Below, one piece after another: positions 1 through 6,458 of a stretch of 8,104 bases of DNA. Position 1 is the first letter of the stretch. Each line of letters begins with the position of its first letter. The translations under genes were made by a program, and so were the position numbers. This DNA comes from Vulcanimicrobiota bacterium (GTDB taxonomy: Bacteria; Vulcanimicrobiota; Vulcanimicrobiia; Eremiobacterales; Eremiobacteraceae). The notes beneath the pieces were generated by a model. It had not been told where the DNA came from. It searched no databases and worked only from the letters and a program-made list of their open reading frames with translations. The DNA lies in assembly GCA_019232725.1 (NCBI GenBank), contig JAFANK010000361.1, positions 1 through 8,104 of the forward strand, written 5' to 3'.

Positions 1-1
1 C

Positions 2-493
2 TCGCCATCGCCGACGCCCACGCCCGTGAACTTCGTCATCATGGCATACTCGAGCATCAAACCGACCATCGATCCGACCTATGGTGAGATCAACGGCTAC
101 GGACAAGCGACCGCCGTACCGACCGGCACCCCGCTACCCGCCGTCATCTCCCAAATCGTCACGGTGCACTGCAACCAGACGATCGCGTTTTACAATCTCG
201 ACCGCGCACTGCCGCACACCGCATCGCTGTTGGCGGGGCCTACGCCGCCGCCGTGGCCGCTGTTCAATAACGTCAATGGCATCACCGCGACCCCGCAGTT
301 CACCGCGGGCCAGCTGACGCCCATCACGTATCCGCAATTCTCGACCGGGTTGCTCACGCTCTTCGGCTCCGGCAGCTCGACATCACTCGTCTATTCCACC
401 GGCGCAACCGCCGGCATATTTTTCTACGGTGACGCCTTCAACTATGCGTTCACGCCACCGATGCGCACCGCCATCAACATCCTCTGCCCCTAA
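2..493 (+). CDS. Cupredoxin-like secreted protein, 5' partial, copper ligands degenerate
   Basis: The reading frame is open to the window edge and encodes 163 visible residues ending at TAA 491-493. It starts in a Ser-Pro-Thr-Pro repeat linker like that of the downstream gene at 632, so the true start and any signal peptide lie upstream. A GTG at 26 is in frame but falls inside the joint between linker and domain, so I do not take it as the start. The rest aligns by eye with the downstream protein: PHTASLL matches PHTASFL, and GIFFYGDAFNYAFTPPMRT matches its C-terminal copper loop. The first His (215-217) and the Met (461-463) are kept, but the Cys is Asp (431-433) and the second His is Asn (440-442). 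A type 1 copper site is therefore unlikely. Two other cysteines, visible residue 57 and the penultimate residue, could form a disulfide. Function unknown; probably extracytoplasmic by analogy with its paralogue. Confidence 0.7.
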   Translation, partial: SPSPTPTPVNFVIMAYSSIKPTIDPTYGEINGYGQATAVPTGTPLPAVISQIVTVHCNQTIAFYNLDRALPHTASLLAGPTPPPWPLFNNVNGITATPQFTAGQLTPITYPQFSTGLLTLFGSGSSTSLVYSTGATAGIFFYGDAFNYAFTPPMRTAINILCP

Positions 494-551
494 GCGTTTT
501 TTCAGGTAGCGCTTCAGCGACGTTTCATCCCCTCGCGTTAAGCTGCGTGAG

Positions 552-584
552 CGGGTGGGATGTTGCGCCCTGTCGTCCCACCCG
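552..584 (+). promoter_or_regulatory. Strong hairpin between the two cupredoxin genes
   Basis: CGGGTGGGA (552-560) and TCCCACCCG (576-584) form a perfect 9-base-pair stem around a 15-base loop. It lies in the 138-base gap between the first cupredoxin stop and the GTG of the second, 47 bases before that start. No T-run follows, so it is not a textbook intrinsic terminator. It may end or attenuate transcription between the paralogues, or shape the 5' leader of the second. Nothing else recognisable is seen in the gap, apart from a six-T run at 497-502 with no hairpin before it. Confidence 0.4.
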
Positions 585-613
585 TGACAAGCCGGTCGCG
601 GTATGTGCGGGGC

Positions 614-621
614 GGAAGGGG
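614..621 (+). promoter_or_regulatory. Ribosome binding site fixing the GTG start at 632
   Basis: The purine run GGAAGGGG ends 10 bases before GTG 632. No comparable purine run precedes the in-frame ATG at 656. The in-frame ATG at 560 would add an Arg-rich stretch ahead of the signal peptide and lies inside the hairpin stem. This supports GTG 632. Confidence 0.5.
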
Positions 622-631
622 ATGTCGTATC

Positions 632-1243
632 GTGAATCTTCAGCAAATTTTCAAGATGCCGGCACTCGCGCTGATCGCTGTCTCGGCCGCAGCGGTGATC
701 GCTGCCGCCTGCGGTGGCGGCGGTAGCTCGGTTGGTGGCGGCGGCGGCACAAGGTGCGCCCAACAGTACGGAGGCGGCGGCAGCTCTGGATCCGGGACTT
801 GTACGCCGAGCCCGACGCCGGCAGCTTCAGCCGCGGCAGTGGGCATAGACCTCACAGGTGAGACCCCGCAATCAACGACGAGCGACGGAACTGTCTTAGG
901 ATTCTTCAACGGCACGAAGGCGAACACGCCCAACGGATCAGAGGTCGTGGTATTGACCGCCGCTACAAACGTACAGTTCCATAACGTCGATCCCACACAG
1001 CCGCACACCGCAAGCTTCCTTGGCGCGTACACGGGTTCGTATCCGACCTCGTTCACGAACACCAATGGGCCCACGGCCTCGGCTGCGGGCGTGTCGATCA
1101 GCAGCCCGAATTTTAGCGCGGGTAACATCAACCCCGGCGCCGTGTCGGCCGTGTACAACACCGGCGGCGCAGGCGTGTTCGTCTTCGGCTGCGCGTACCA
1201 TTACCTGTCGAACAACATGCGGACCGTCATCATGGTCGAGTGA
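632..1243 (+). CDS. Cupredoxin-fold lipoprotein, putative type 1 copper protein
   Basis: The protein has 203 residues from GTG 632. Residues 1-26 form a signal peptide (NLQQIFK n-region, then an Ala/Val/Ile-rich core) ending in AAAC, so Cys27 is the likely lipidated residue. The -3 position is Ala rather than the preferred Leu. A low-complexity Gly/Ser linker (about 28-56) with Cys42 and Cys57 and a short SPTP stretch lead to the globular domain (about 70-203). PHTASF supplies His125 and GCAYHYLSNNM supplies Cys187, His190 and Met196. These have the order expected of a type 1 copper site, which suggests one-electron transfer or copper binding outside the membrane. The Cys-x2-His-x5-Met spacing is one residue longer than in plastocyanin. 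It is a tandem paralogue of the gene ending at 493. The fold assignment rests on motifs only; no partner is visible. Confidence 0.72.
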   Translation: MNLQQIFKMPALALIAVSAAAVIAAACGGGGSSVGGGGGTRCAQQYGGGGSSGSGTCTPSPTPAASAAAVGIDLTGETPQSTTSDGTVLGFFNGTKANTPNGSEVVVLTAATNVQFHNVDPTQPHTASFLGAYTGSYPTSFTNTNGPTASAAGVSISSPNFSAGNINPGAVSAVYNTGGAGVFVFGCAYHYLSNNMRTVIMVE

Positions 1244-1259
1244 CCTTCCCTGTCGTCGC

Positions 1260-1313
1260 CGCGGACAACGTCCGCGCATCAACAGACGGACGCTCGCACT
1301 AGGCGGCGTCCGT
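1260..1313. terminator. Two adjacent hairpins between convergent genes, possible bidirectional terminator
   Basis: CGCGGAC (1260-1266) pairs with GTCCGCG (1270-1276) over a 3-base loop. ACGGACGC (1286-1293) pairs with GCGTCCGT (1306-1313) over a 12-base loop. Both lie in the 89-base gap between the convergent ends of the cupredoxin gene (1243) and mrp (1333). An A/T-rich stretch (about 1314-1325) follows on the + strand, but there is no proper U-tract on either strand. The arrangement fits transcription ending from both sides; the mechanism is inferred. Confidence 0.4.
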
Positions 1314-1332
1314 ATTCATATATAGAGAAGCT

Positions 1333-2370
1333 TCAGCTCGCAGAGCGCTCAGACGCGAGCGTTGGCAATATCTTCAGGAAGTTTTCGGCCAGCGTGTCGT
1401 AGGCAGGCGAGCGATACTCCTCGACGCGACCGGCATCGCACAGCTCGGTCAGTGCGGGATCGATCGGTAATTGCGCCAACAGCGGCGCACCGCTTTCAAC
1501 GACGAGCTGTACGCCTTTAGATGGACCGAAGAGCTCGTAGCGCTTGCCTGCCGCTGCATCCTCGAAGTAGGACATGTTCTCGACGAGACCGATGACAGGT
1601 GTCTTAAGCTGCTGGGCAAGCTTGATCGCCTTGCTCACGATCATCGTCGTCAAGCCTTGCGGCGTCGTCACGAGCACAACACCGGACACCGGCAGCGCTT
1701 GCAACACGGTGAGCGGTGCATCTGACGTGCCTGGCGGCAGGTCGATGAAGAGATAATCAATCTTGCCCCATTCAAGGTCGGTGTAGAATTGCTGAATGGC
1801 GCGCGACACCATCGGACCGCGCCAAATCACGGCATCGCCTTCCTTGTCGAGGATGAGGTTCATGGACATGATGGGGATGCCACCGCGGGTCGTGGGCGGA
1901 TGCGGCTTCTTGTCGGGTCCTTCATACGGGCGCGCGCTCACGCCAAAGAGGCGGGCCATGCTTGGTCCCGTGATGTCGGCGTCCAAAACCCCGACGCTGT
2001 ATCCGCGAGCGCGTAGCGCAACCGCGAGCAGCGCGGTCACGAGTGACTTTCCCACGCCGCCCTTACCGGACATGACGGCCACGACATTGTCGATGCCAGG
2101 CTTGCGCGCGCGCTCAGGTGGTGCCGTGCGCTGCGTTGCCGGCCGCTCGCGCTGTGGCGGCACGGTCCCGTCTGCGATGTAGCGGTCCAGGTCACGCATG
2201 ACGGCATCGAGATCGAGATGATGTACCATTGCGCCTTGGCGGATTGTCTCGTGCGTCGACACGTGACATCCAGCGCATGGCAAACCGTGCGCGCCGAAGA
2301 CGCGGTCGGCGCCTGGATATCGCTCGACGACTTCCTTTATCGTGATGTCGGCTGAGATGGATGTGCTCAT
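1333..2370 (-). CDS. mrp: Mrp/ApbC-family Fe-S cluster carrier ATPase with N-terminal DUF1858 domain
   Basis: The protein has 345 residues. Residues 1-66 match the DUF1858 redox-disulfide family seen beside hybrid cluster proteins: ITIKEVVERYPGA, then LPCAGCH with Cys32, Cys35 and His36, then an HLDLDAVMRDLDRYI helix. A Pro/Arg-rich linker (about 69-92) joins it to a Mrp/NBP35 ATPase. That domain shows the deviant Walker A GKGGVGKS (102-109), DADITGPSMARLFG (130-143), FIDLPPGTSD (208-217) and VENMSYF (263-269). Family members load and transfer iron-sulfur clusters in the cytoplasm. The CPxC that usually follows VENMSYF and holds the bridging cluster is absent, replaced by EDAAAGKRYE. The usual N-terminal MIP18 domain is also missing. 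ATG 2370 is chosen because the DUF1858 domain begins there. The frame is open upstream to 2553, but that would overlap the divergent liv gene. No clear Shine-Dalgarno is seen. ATPase family very sure; cluster role inferred. Confidence 0.9.
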   Translation of the reverse strand: MSTSISADITIKEVVERYPGADRVFGAHGLPCAGCHVSTHETIRQGAMVHHLDLDAVMRDLDRYIADGTVPPQRERPATQRTAPPERARKPGIDNVVAVMSGKGGVGKSLVTALLAVALRARGYSVGVLDADITGPSMARLFGVSARPYEGPDKKPHPPTTRGGIPIMSMNLILDKEGDAVIWRGPMVSRAIQQFYTDLEWGKIDYLFIDLPPGTSDAPLTVLQALPVSGVVLVTTPQGLTTMIVSKAIKLAQQLKTPVIGLVENMSYFEDAAAGKRYELFGPSKGVQLVVESGAPLLAQLPIDPALTELCDAGRVEEYRSPAYDTLAENFLKILPTLASERSAS

Positions 2371-2451
2371 CGTATGCGCCGTGTTCGCGCTTCGCCACAA
2401 AGGACCGCAAATACCGCTCACGAACCAGCGCACACGAGGAAACTGACATCT
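2371..2451. promoter_or_regulatory. Divergent promoter region between mrp and the liv operon
   Basis: This 81-base gap separates the start of mrp (- strand) from the start of the liv binding-protein gene (+ strand), so it should carry both promoters unless they lie inside the opposing genes. I found no convincing -35/-10 pair and no clear operator palindrome on either strand. The designation rests on gene layout only. Confidence 0.4.
2436..2440 (+). promoter_or_regulatory. Ribosome binding site for the liv binding protein
   Basis: GAGGA ends 11 bases before ATG 2452. It favours this start over the in-frame ATG at 2374, which would put 26 extra residues, including several Arg, ahead of a normal lipoprotein signal peptide. 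Confidence 0.55.
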
Positions 2452-3696
2452 ATGCGATGCGCTCATATTGCTCGCCACGTTGGCCTTGCGACCATTGTCG
2501 CGGTCTTGAGTCTCGGCTTGGCTGCCTGTTCCGGCAACGCACCCGGCGGGCAAAGTTCGAACACGGGGTCCTCTGGAAACGTCATCAAGGTCGGCGCGGA
2601 TCTACCTGTGTCCGGCGGTGACGCCTCCGATGGCATGCCGACCGCAAACGGCGTCAAGCTGGCGGTGATCGATGCCAACAAGCGCAAGCTCATCCCCGAT
2701 TACACGATCGAGGCATCCGTGGTAGACGACGCCGTCAACGGCGTGCATAACCCAAGCCAAGGCGCGAAAAACGTGCAAGCCTTTGCCAGCGACCCATCGG
2801 TCATCGGCATCATCGGGCCGTTCAACAGCAACGTCGCGAAAGCCGAAATCCCGCTCTCGAATAGCTTAGGCATTGCCCTCATCAGCCCGGCGAACACCAA
2901 TCCCGACTTGACGCGGGGGCCCATGGCCGCAGAATTGCGCACCGCAAATCCCACCCAGCTCACGTACTTCCGCGTCTGTACGACCGATGACATCCAGGGT
3001 CCAGCAGGTGCCGACTACGCCGCACAAGTGCTGCATCTCAAACGCGCATATGTCATGGATGACAATGAGACCTACGGCCGCGGCGTTGCGGACCAGTGGG
3101 CCAGCCGCTTCCAAACAGATGGCGGTACCGTGCTCGCGCACGACCACATCACTAAAGGGCAGCAAGATTTCCATGCGTTGCTGACGCGGGCCGCGAGCAT
3201 GAACCCGGATGTCGTGTTCTATGGCGGCACGACGTCGACGGGCGGCGGCTTGGTCCGCAAGCAGATGGCCGATGCCGGCTTGGGCTCGATCGCCTACTTC
3301 GGCGCAGACGGCATCCGCAACGATCAGTTCCTAACGGACGCCGGCACTGCAGCCAATGGATCGTACGCGACGGTGGCAACCGTGAACGGTGCGCCGGATT
3401 TTCTGAAGCAATACCAGGCGCAGTTCGGTCAGCCGGTCGGTTCGTATTCTGCAAACGGATACGTGGCCGCCATGGTACTCATCGAAGCGACGGCCGCGGC
3501 GATGAAAGCCAACGGTGGCAAGGTGCCGACGCGCGCGCAGGTGCTTGATGAACTGCGCTCGGGCAAAATTCACCATACGATCATCGGCGATTTCTCCTTC
3601 GACAAGAACGGCGATACCACCAATAAGATCATCACGACGTACGGCGTGCGCAATGGCGCCTGGGTCTTTGTCACGCAGAAGAACTACGCGAAGTGA
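2452..3696 (+). CDS. livK: Branched-chain/hydrophobic amino acid ABC transporter substrate-binding lipoprotein
   Basis: The protein has 414 residues. An N-terminal signal (MRCAHIARH, then a hydrophobic core) ends in LAAC, making Cys26 the lipidated residue. A short Gly/Ser/Asn tether follows, then a LivJ/LivK-type periplasmic-binding-protein fold (Peripla_BP_6 family) from about residue 45 (IKVGADLPVSGG). Typical family stretches are IGPFNSNVAKAEIP (121-134), ALISPANTNPDLT (142-154) and FRVCTTDDIQGPAGADYA (173-190), and later YGGTTSTGG and FGADGIRND. It captures the substrate outside the membrane and delivers it to LivH/LivM. As first gene of the operon it lies 17 bases before livH. Clusters of this family take Leu/Ile/Val, other amino acids, urea or short amides; the sequence alone does not settle which. 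The liv gene set argues for amino acids. Confidence 0.93.
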   Translation: MRCAHIARHVGLATIVAVLSLGLAACSGNAPGGQSSNTGSSGNVIKVGADLPVSGGDASDGMPTANGVKLAVIDANKRKLIPDYTIEASVVDDAVNGVHNPSQGAKNVQAFASDPSVIGIIGPFNSNVAKAEIPLSNSLGIALISPANTNPDLTRGPMAAELRTANPTQLTYFRVCTTDDIQGPAGADYAAQVLHLKRAYVMDDNETYGRGVADQWASRFQTDGGTVLAHDHITKGQQDFHALLTRAASMNPDVVFYGGTTSTGGGLVRKQMADAGLGSIAYFGADGIRNDQFLTDAGTAANGSYATVATVNGAPDFLKQYQAQFGQPVGSYSANGYVAAMVLIEATAAAMKANGGKVPTRAQVLDELRSGKIHHTIIGDFSFDKNGDTTNKIITTYGVRNGAWVFVTQKNYAK

Positions 3697-3713
3697 TCTA
3701 GGGCCGCTCGCCC

Positions 3714-4652
3714 TTGCCTGAGATCCATCAGTTCTTCCAGCAGCTCATCAACGGCATTGCGCTTGGCGGCATGTATGCGCTTATAGCGCTTGGCTATACC
3801 ATGGTCTATGGCATCGTCGAGCTGATCAATTTTGCTCATGGCGACGTCTATACGTTGGGCTCATATTTCAGTCTGAGCATCCTCGCGCTCATCCCGCTCT
3901 CGCGGTACACGGGCGGTTGGCAGCTGTGGTTGATCGCATCCTGTGTCATTGTCCTGGCTGCGCTCTTGTGCGGCATCGTCGGTGTGCTGATCGAGCGCCT
4001 GGCGTATCGCCGCCTCCGTAACGCGCCGCGGCTCGCTCCGCTGATCACCGCCATCGGCGTGTCGTTGATCCTCGAAAACCTGATGCAGATCTGGAAGGGC
4101 ACGTCCGAGGTTCCGTTCCCGCAATTCTTGCCGGGAGGGCTCGGCGTGCCCGACAATGTTTTTGTGGTCGCGGGCGTCGGGATCCACGAACGAGCACTGA
4201 TCGTCGTCGTCGTCAGCATCCTCGCCATGCTGGCGCTCAATCTGCTCGTCTTCCGCACAAAACTCGGCACGGCGATGCGCGCCACGGCGCAAGACCGCGA
4301 TGCAGCGCAGCTCATGGGTATCAATATCAACGGGACGATCGCATGGACGTTCTTCATTGGTGCAGCGCTGGCAGGCGTGGCCGGCTTCATTTCCGGTATC
4401 TACTACGGTACGACGTTCTTTCTCAACGGCTACCAGGCTGGGCTCAAGGCATTCACCGCCGCCGTGTTGGGTGGCATCGGCAACATCACGGGCGCCATGC
4501 TCGGGGGCTTCTTGATCGGCATCGTCGAGGCGATGACCTCGCAATATATCTCCGATCAGTGGACGTCGGTCGTCGTCTTCAGCATCCTCATCCTCATCTT
4601 GGTCTTCAGGCCGAGTGGGCTGCTCGGCGAGCAAGTGCCGGAAAAGGTATGA
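3714..4652 (+). CDS. livH: Branched-chain amino acid ABC transporter permease LivH
   Basis: The integral membrane protein has 312 residues and forms half of the channel with LivM. The N-terminus carries the LivH pattern LINGIALGGMYALIALGYTM (11-30) followed by VELINFAHGDVYTLGSY (35-51). Several hydrophobic segments span the rest. The cytoplasmic coupling loop is around 183-206 (LGTAMRATAQDRDAAQLMGI), where the permease contacts the ATPases. It ends in the family's FRPSGLLGE (298-306). The start is TTG 3714: a stop codon at 3699-3701 lies just upstream in frame, and the first in-frame ATG (3771) would delete the first helix. A weak AGGG (3700-3703) precedes it. Length and motifs are normal for LivH. 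Confidence 0.94.
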   Translation: MPEIHQFFQQLINGIALGGMYALIALGYTMVYGIVELINFAHGDVYTLGSYFSLSILALIPLSRYTGGWQLWLIASCVIVLAALLCGIVGVLIERLAYRRLRNAPRLAPLITAIGVSLILENLMQIWKGTSEVPFPQFLPGGLGVPDNVFVVAGVGIHERALIVVVVSILAMLALNLLVFRTKLGTAMRATAQDRDAAQLMGININGTIAWTFFIGAALAGVAGFISGIYYGTTFFLNGYQAGLKAFTAAVLGGIGNITGAMLGGFLIGIVEAMTSQYISDQWTSVVVFSILILILVFRPSGLLGEQVPEKV

Positions 4653-4656
4653 ACAG

Positions 4657-5697
4657 ATGAAGCGCGTGCTGCCGCTCGTCATCATCGTCGCGCTCGCGTT
4701 CGTGCCGTTGCTCGACCGCAATGCCTCGCATATCTCAGCGTATGCTGACACGGGCGGCCTCGTGCTGCTCGCGTTCGGCCTCAACATCATCGTCGGATAC
4801 ACCGGACTTCTAGCACTGGGATTTGCCGCTTTCTTCGCCATCGGTGCCTACACGTATGCGTTCTTGGCGTCGCCGCAGTTCGGCATCCATCTCAACTTCT
4901 GGCCCATGATCGGAGTGAGCGCAGCAGTGGCGGGACTCTTCGGACTCGTGCTCGGCGCTCCCACACTGCGCTTGCGCGGTGATTACCTCGCGATCGTCAC
5001 GCTCGGTTTCGGAGAGATCGTGCCGCAAGTGTTGCAGAATCTCGACAAGTGGACCGGCGGCCCCGACGGCATCGCCGGCATTGACCAGCCACGCTTGTTC
5101 GGTTTTGGCTTCGGGTTCAACCCGGTGCCGTATTACTATCTCTATTTGGCCATCATCTTGGTCTCGCTTTGGTTGCTCAACAATCTCCGCCACTCGCGGA
5201 TCGGGCGCTCGTGGATGGCGATCCGCGAGGATGAGCTGGCGGCCGCGCACATGGGCATCAACACCACGACTGCCAAGTTGGCGGCGTTCTCGCTCGGCGC
5301 TGCGTTCGCGGGCGTCGCAGGCGTGTTGTTCGCTGCAAAACTGAGCACGGTGAGCCCGAGCGGTTTTGACTTCAACACGTCTGTGATGATCCTGGCAGCG
5401 CTCGTGCTGGGCGGCATGGGAAATCTGCCCGGCGTCATCACGGGCGCGGTCATCATCGGGTTGCTCAACTTCCTCATCTTGCCGCAAGCCACCAATTGGG
5501 TTCAGACGCTCGGTCAGCAAATGCACATCGCAGTGCTGGCAAGTGTCGACCTCAACCAGTACCGCTTCTTGGTGTACGGCATCATCCTCGTCACGGTCAT
5601 GCTGTTCCGGCCTGAAGGTCTTATCCCGAGCGCGACGCGTCGCGCTGAGCTGCATGCCGAAGCATCAAGCGGCGCGCCTGCGCAGGCGGACGGCTGA
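4657..5697 (+). CDS. livM: Branched-chain amino acid ABC transporter permease LivM
   Basis: The integral membrane protein has 346 residues and is the second channel subunit. Family features in order are GLNIIVGYTGLLALGFAAFF (41-60), AIGAYTYAFL (61-70), LRLRGDYLAIVTLGFGEI (104-121), GGPDGIAGI (134-142), the coupling loop RIGRSWMAIREDELAAAHMG (181-200), and a terminal FRPEGL (317-322). About 24 hydrophilic, Ala/Glu-rich residues follow the last helix. ATG 4657 lies 4 bases after the livH stop, with AAGG (4644-4647) nine bases ahead. The frame is also open from ATG 4615, but that start lies inside livH and would add charged residues before the first helix. Its stop TGA shares one base with the livG ATG, which suggests coupled translation. 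Confidence 0.94.
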   Translation: MKRVLPLVIIVALAFVPLLDRNASHISAYADTGGLVLLAFGLNIIVGYTGLLALGFAAFFAIGAYTYAFLASPQFGIHLNFWPMIGVSAAVAGLFGLVLGAPTLRLRGDYLAIVTLGFGEIVPQVLQNLDKWTGGPDGIAGIDQPRLFGFGFGFNPVPYYYLYLAIILVSLWLLNNLRHSRIGRSWMAIREDELAAAHMGINTTTAKLAAFSLGAAFAGVAGVLFAAKLSTVSPSGFDFNTSVMILAALVLGGMGNLPGVITGAVIIGLLNFLILPQATNWVQTLGQQMHIAVLASVDLNQYRFLVYGIILVTVMLFRPEGLIPSATRRAELHAEASSGAPAQADG

Positions 5698-6458
5698 TGG
5701 CGCTGCTCGAACTGCGGGCGCTCTGCAAGAACTTTGGCGGCTTAGCGGCGGTCAACAACTTGACCCTCGACGTGCAGGCCGGGAGCATCATAAGCCTCAT
5801 CGGCCCGAACGGCGCCGGCAAGTCAACCGTCTTTAACCTGATCACCGGGATCTATGCGCCGACGGGGGGTTCCATCGTCTTTGAACATCGCACGCTCAAC
5901 GGCATGCGCCCCGATCGCGTCACTGCTGCTGGTATCGCCCGTACCTTTCAGAACATCCGCCTCTTCTCGTTCATGAGCGTGTTGGAAAACGTCATGGTGG
6001 GCCGCAATGCGCGCATGCACGCCAGCATCGCCGACAGCGCGCTGCGCACGCGACGTGCCACACGGGAGGACCGCGAGGTCGAGCACCGTGCCCGAGAGCT
6101 GCTCGACTTTTTTGGTCTCACATCATATGGGAGTGAGTGGGCGAGGAACTTGCCGTATGGTATGCAGCGCCGGCTGGAAATCGCGCGCGCACTGGCGAGT
6201 GACCCTCGTTTGTTGCTGCTCGACGAGCCCGGTGCTGGTACGAATCCAGCCGAGAAGCAGGCGCTCATGCGGCTCGTGCAATCGGTCCGCGAGCGCGGCG
6301 TCACCGTGCTGCTTATCGAGCACGACATGCACCTGGTGATGGGGATTTCCGATGCAGTTCACGTGCTCGACTACGGCGAGCAGATCGCATGCGGACCGCC
6401 CGATCGCGTCCGTCACGATCCTCGCGTCATCGAAGCATATTTGGGCAAGGGTGCATGA
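5697..6458 (+). CDS. livG: Branched-chain amino acid ABC transporter ATP-binding protein LivG
   Basis: The cytoplasmic ABC ATPase has 253 residues and works with LivF. Visible motifs are Walker A GPNGAGKST (36-44), Q-loop ARTFQNIRLF with Gln85, signature LPYGMQRRLEIARAL (152-166) and Walker B LLLLDEP (172-178). The family-typical GAGTNP follows, then the switch His209 in IEHDMHLVM. The C-terminal half of the signature (QRRLEIARAL) and the helical insert after the Q-loop are typical of LivG. The start is the ATG in TGATG, overlapping the livM stop by one base; the last four bases (ATGA) overlap livF. All catalytic residues are present, so it should be active. Confidence 0.95.
   Translation: MALLELRALCKNFGGLAAVNNLTLDVQAGSIISLIGPNGAGKSTVFNLITGIYAPTGGSIVFEHRTLNGMRPDRVTAAGIARTFQNIRLFSFMSVLENVMVGRNARMHASIADSALRTRRATREDREVEHRARELLDFFGLTSYGSEWARNLPYGMQRRLEIARALASDPRLLLLDEPGAGTNPAEKQALMRLVQSVRERGVTVLLIEHDMHLVMGISDAVHVLDYGEQIACGPPDRVRHDPRVIEAYLGKGA

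Noticed and set aside
560..631. Upstream ATG extension of the second cupredoxin
   Set aside because: It would put an Arg-rich stretch of 24 residues ahead of the signal peptide, and its start codon lies in the hairpin stem; GTG 632 has a purine-rich site ahead of it.
640..1161. Open frame of 173 codons on the - strand opposite the second cupredoxin
   Set aside because: It contains Pro-rich runs that are simply the reverse of the Gly codons, and it overlaps a protein with a lipobox and copper-site motifs.
2371..2553. Extension of mrp to an upstream start at 2553
   Set aside because: It would add 61 residues with no family match and overlap the signal peptide of the divergent liv binding protein.
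3861..4841. Long open frame of 326 codons on the - strand opposite livH
   Set aside because: It mirrors the codon pattern of livH and livM in G+C-rich DNA. The translation is rich in Asp, Arg and His without any recognisable domain, while livH on the + strand is unmistakable.
4810..5655. Open frame of 281 codons on the - strand opposite livM
   Set aside because: It is highly charged, low-complexity translation typical of an antisense shadow; livM on the + strand carries all family motifs.
6152..6156. Pro instead of Ser in the LivG ABC signature (LPYG)
   Set aside because: Variation at this position (for example LAYG in E. coli LivG) is normal in LivG proteins, so it is not evidence of inactivity.
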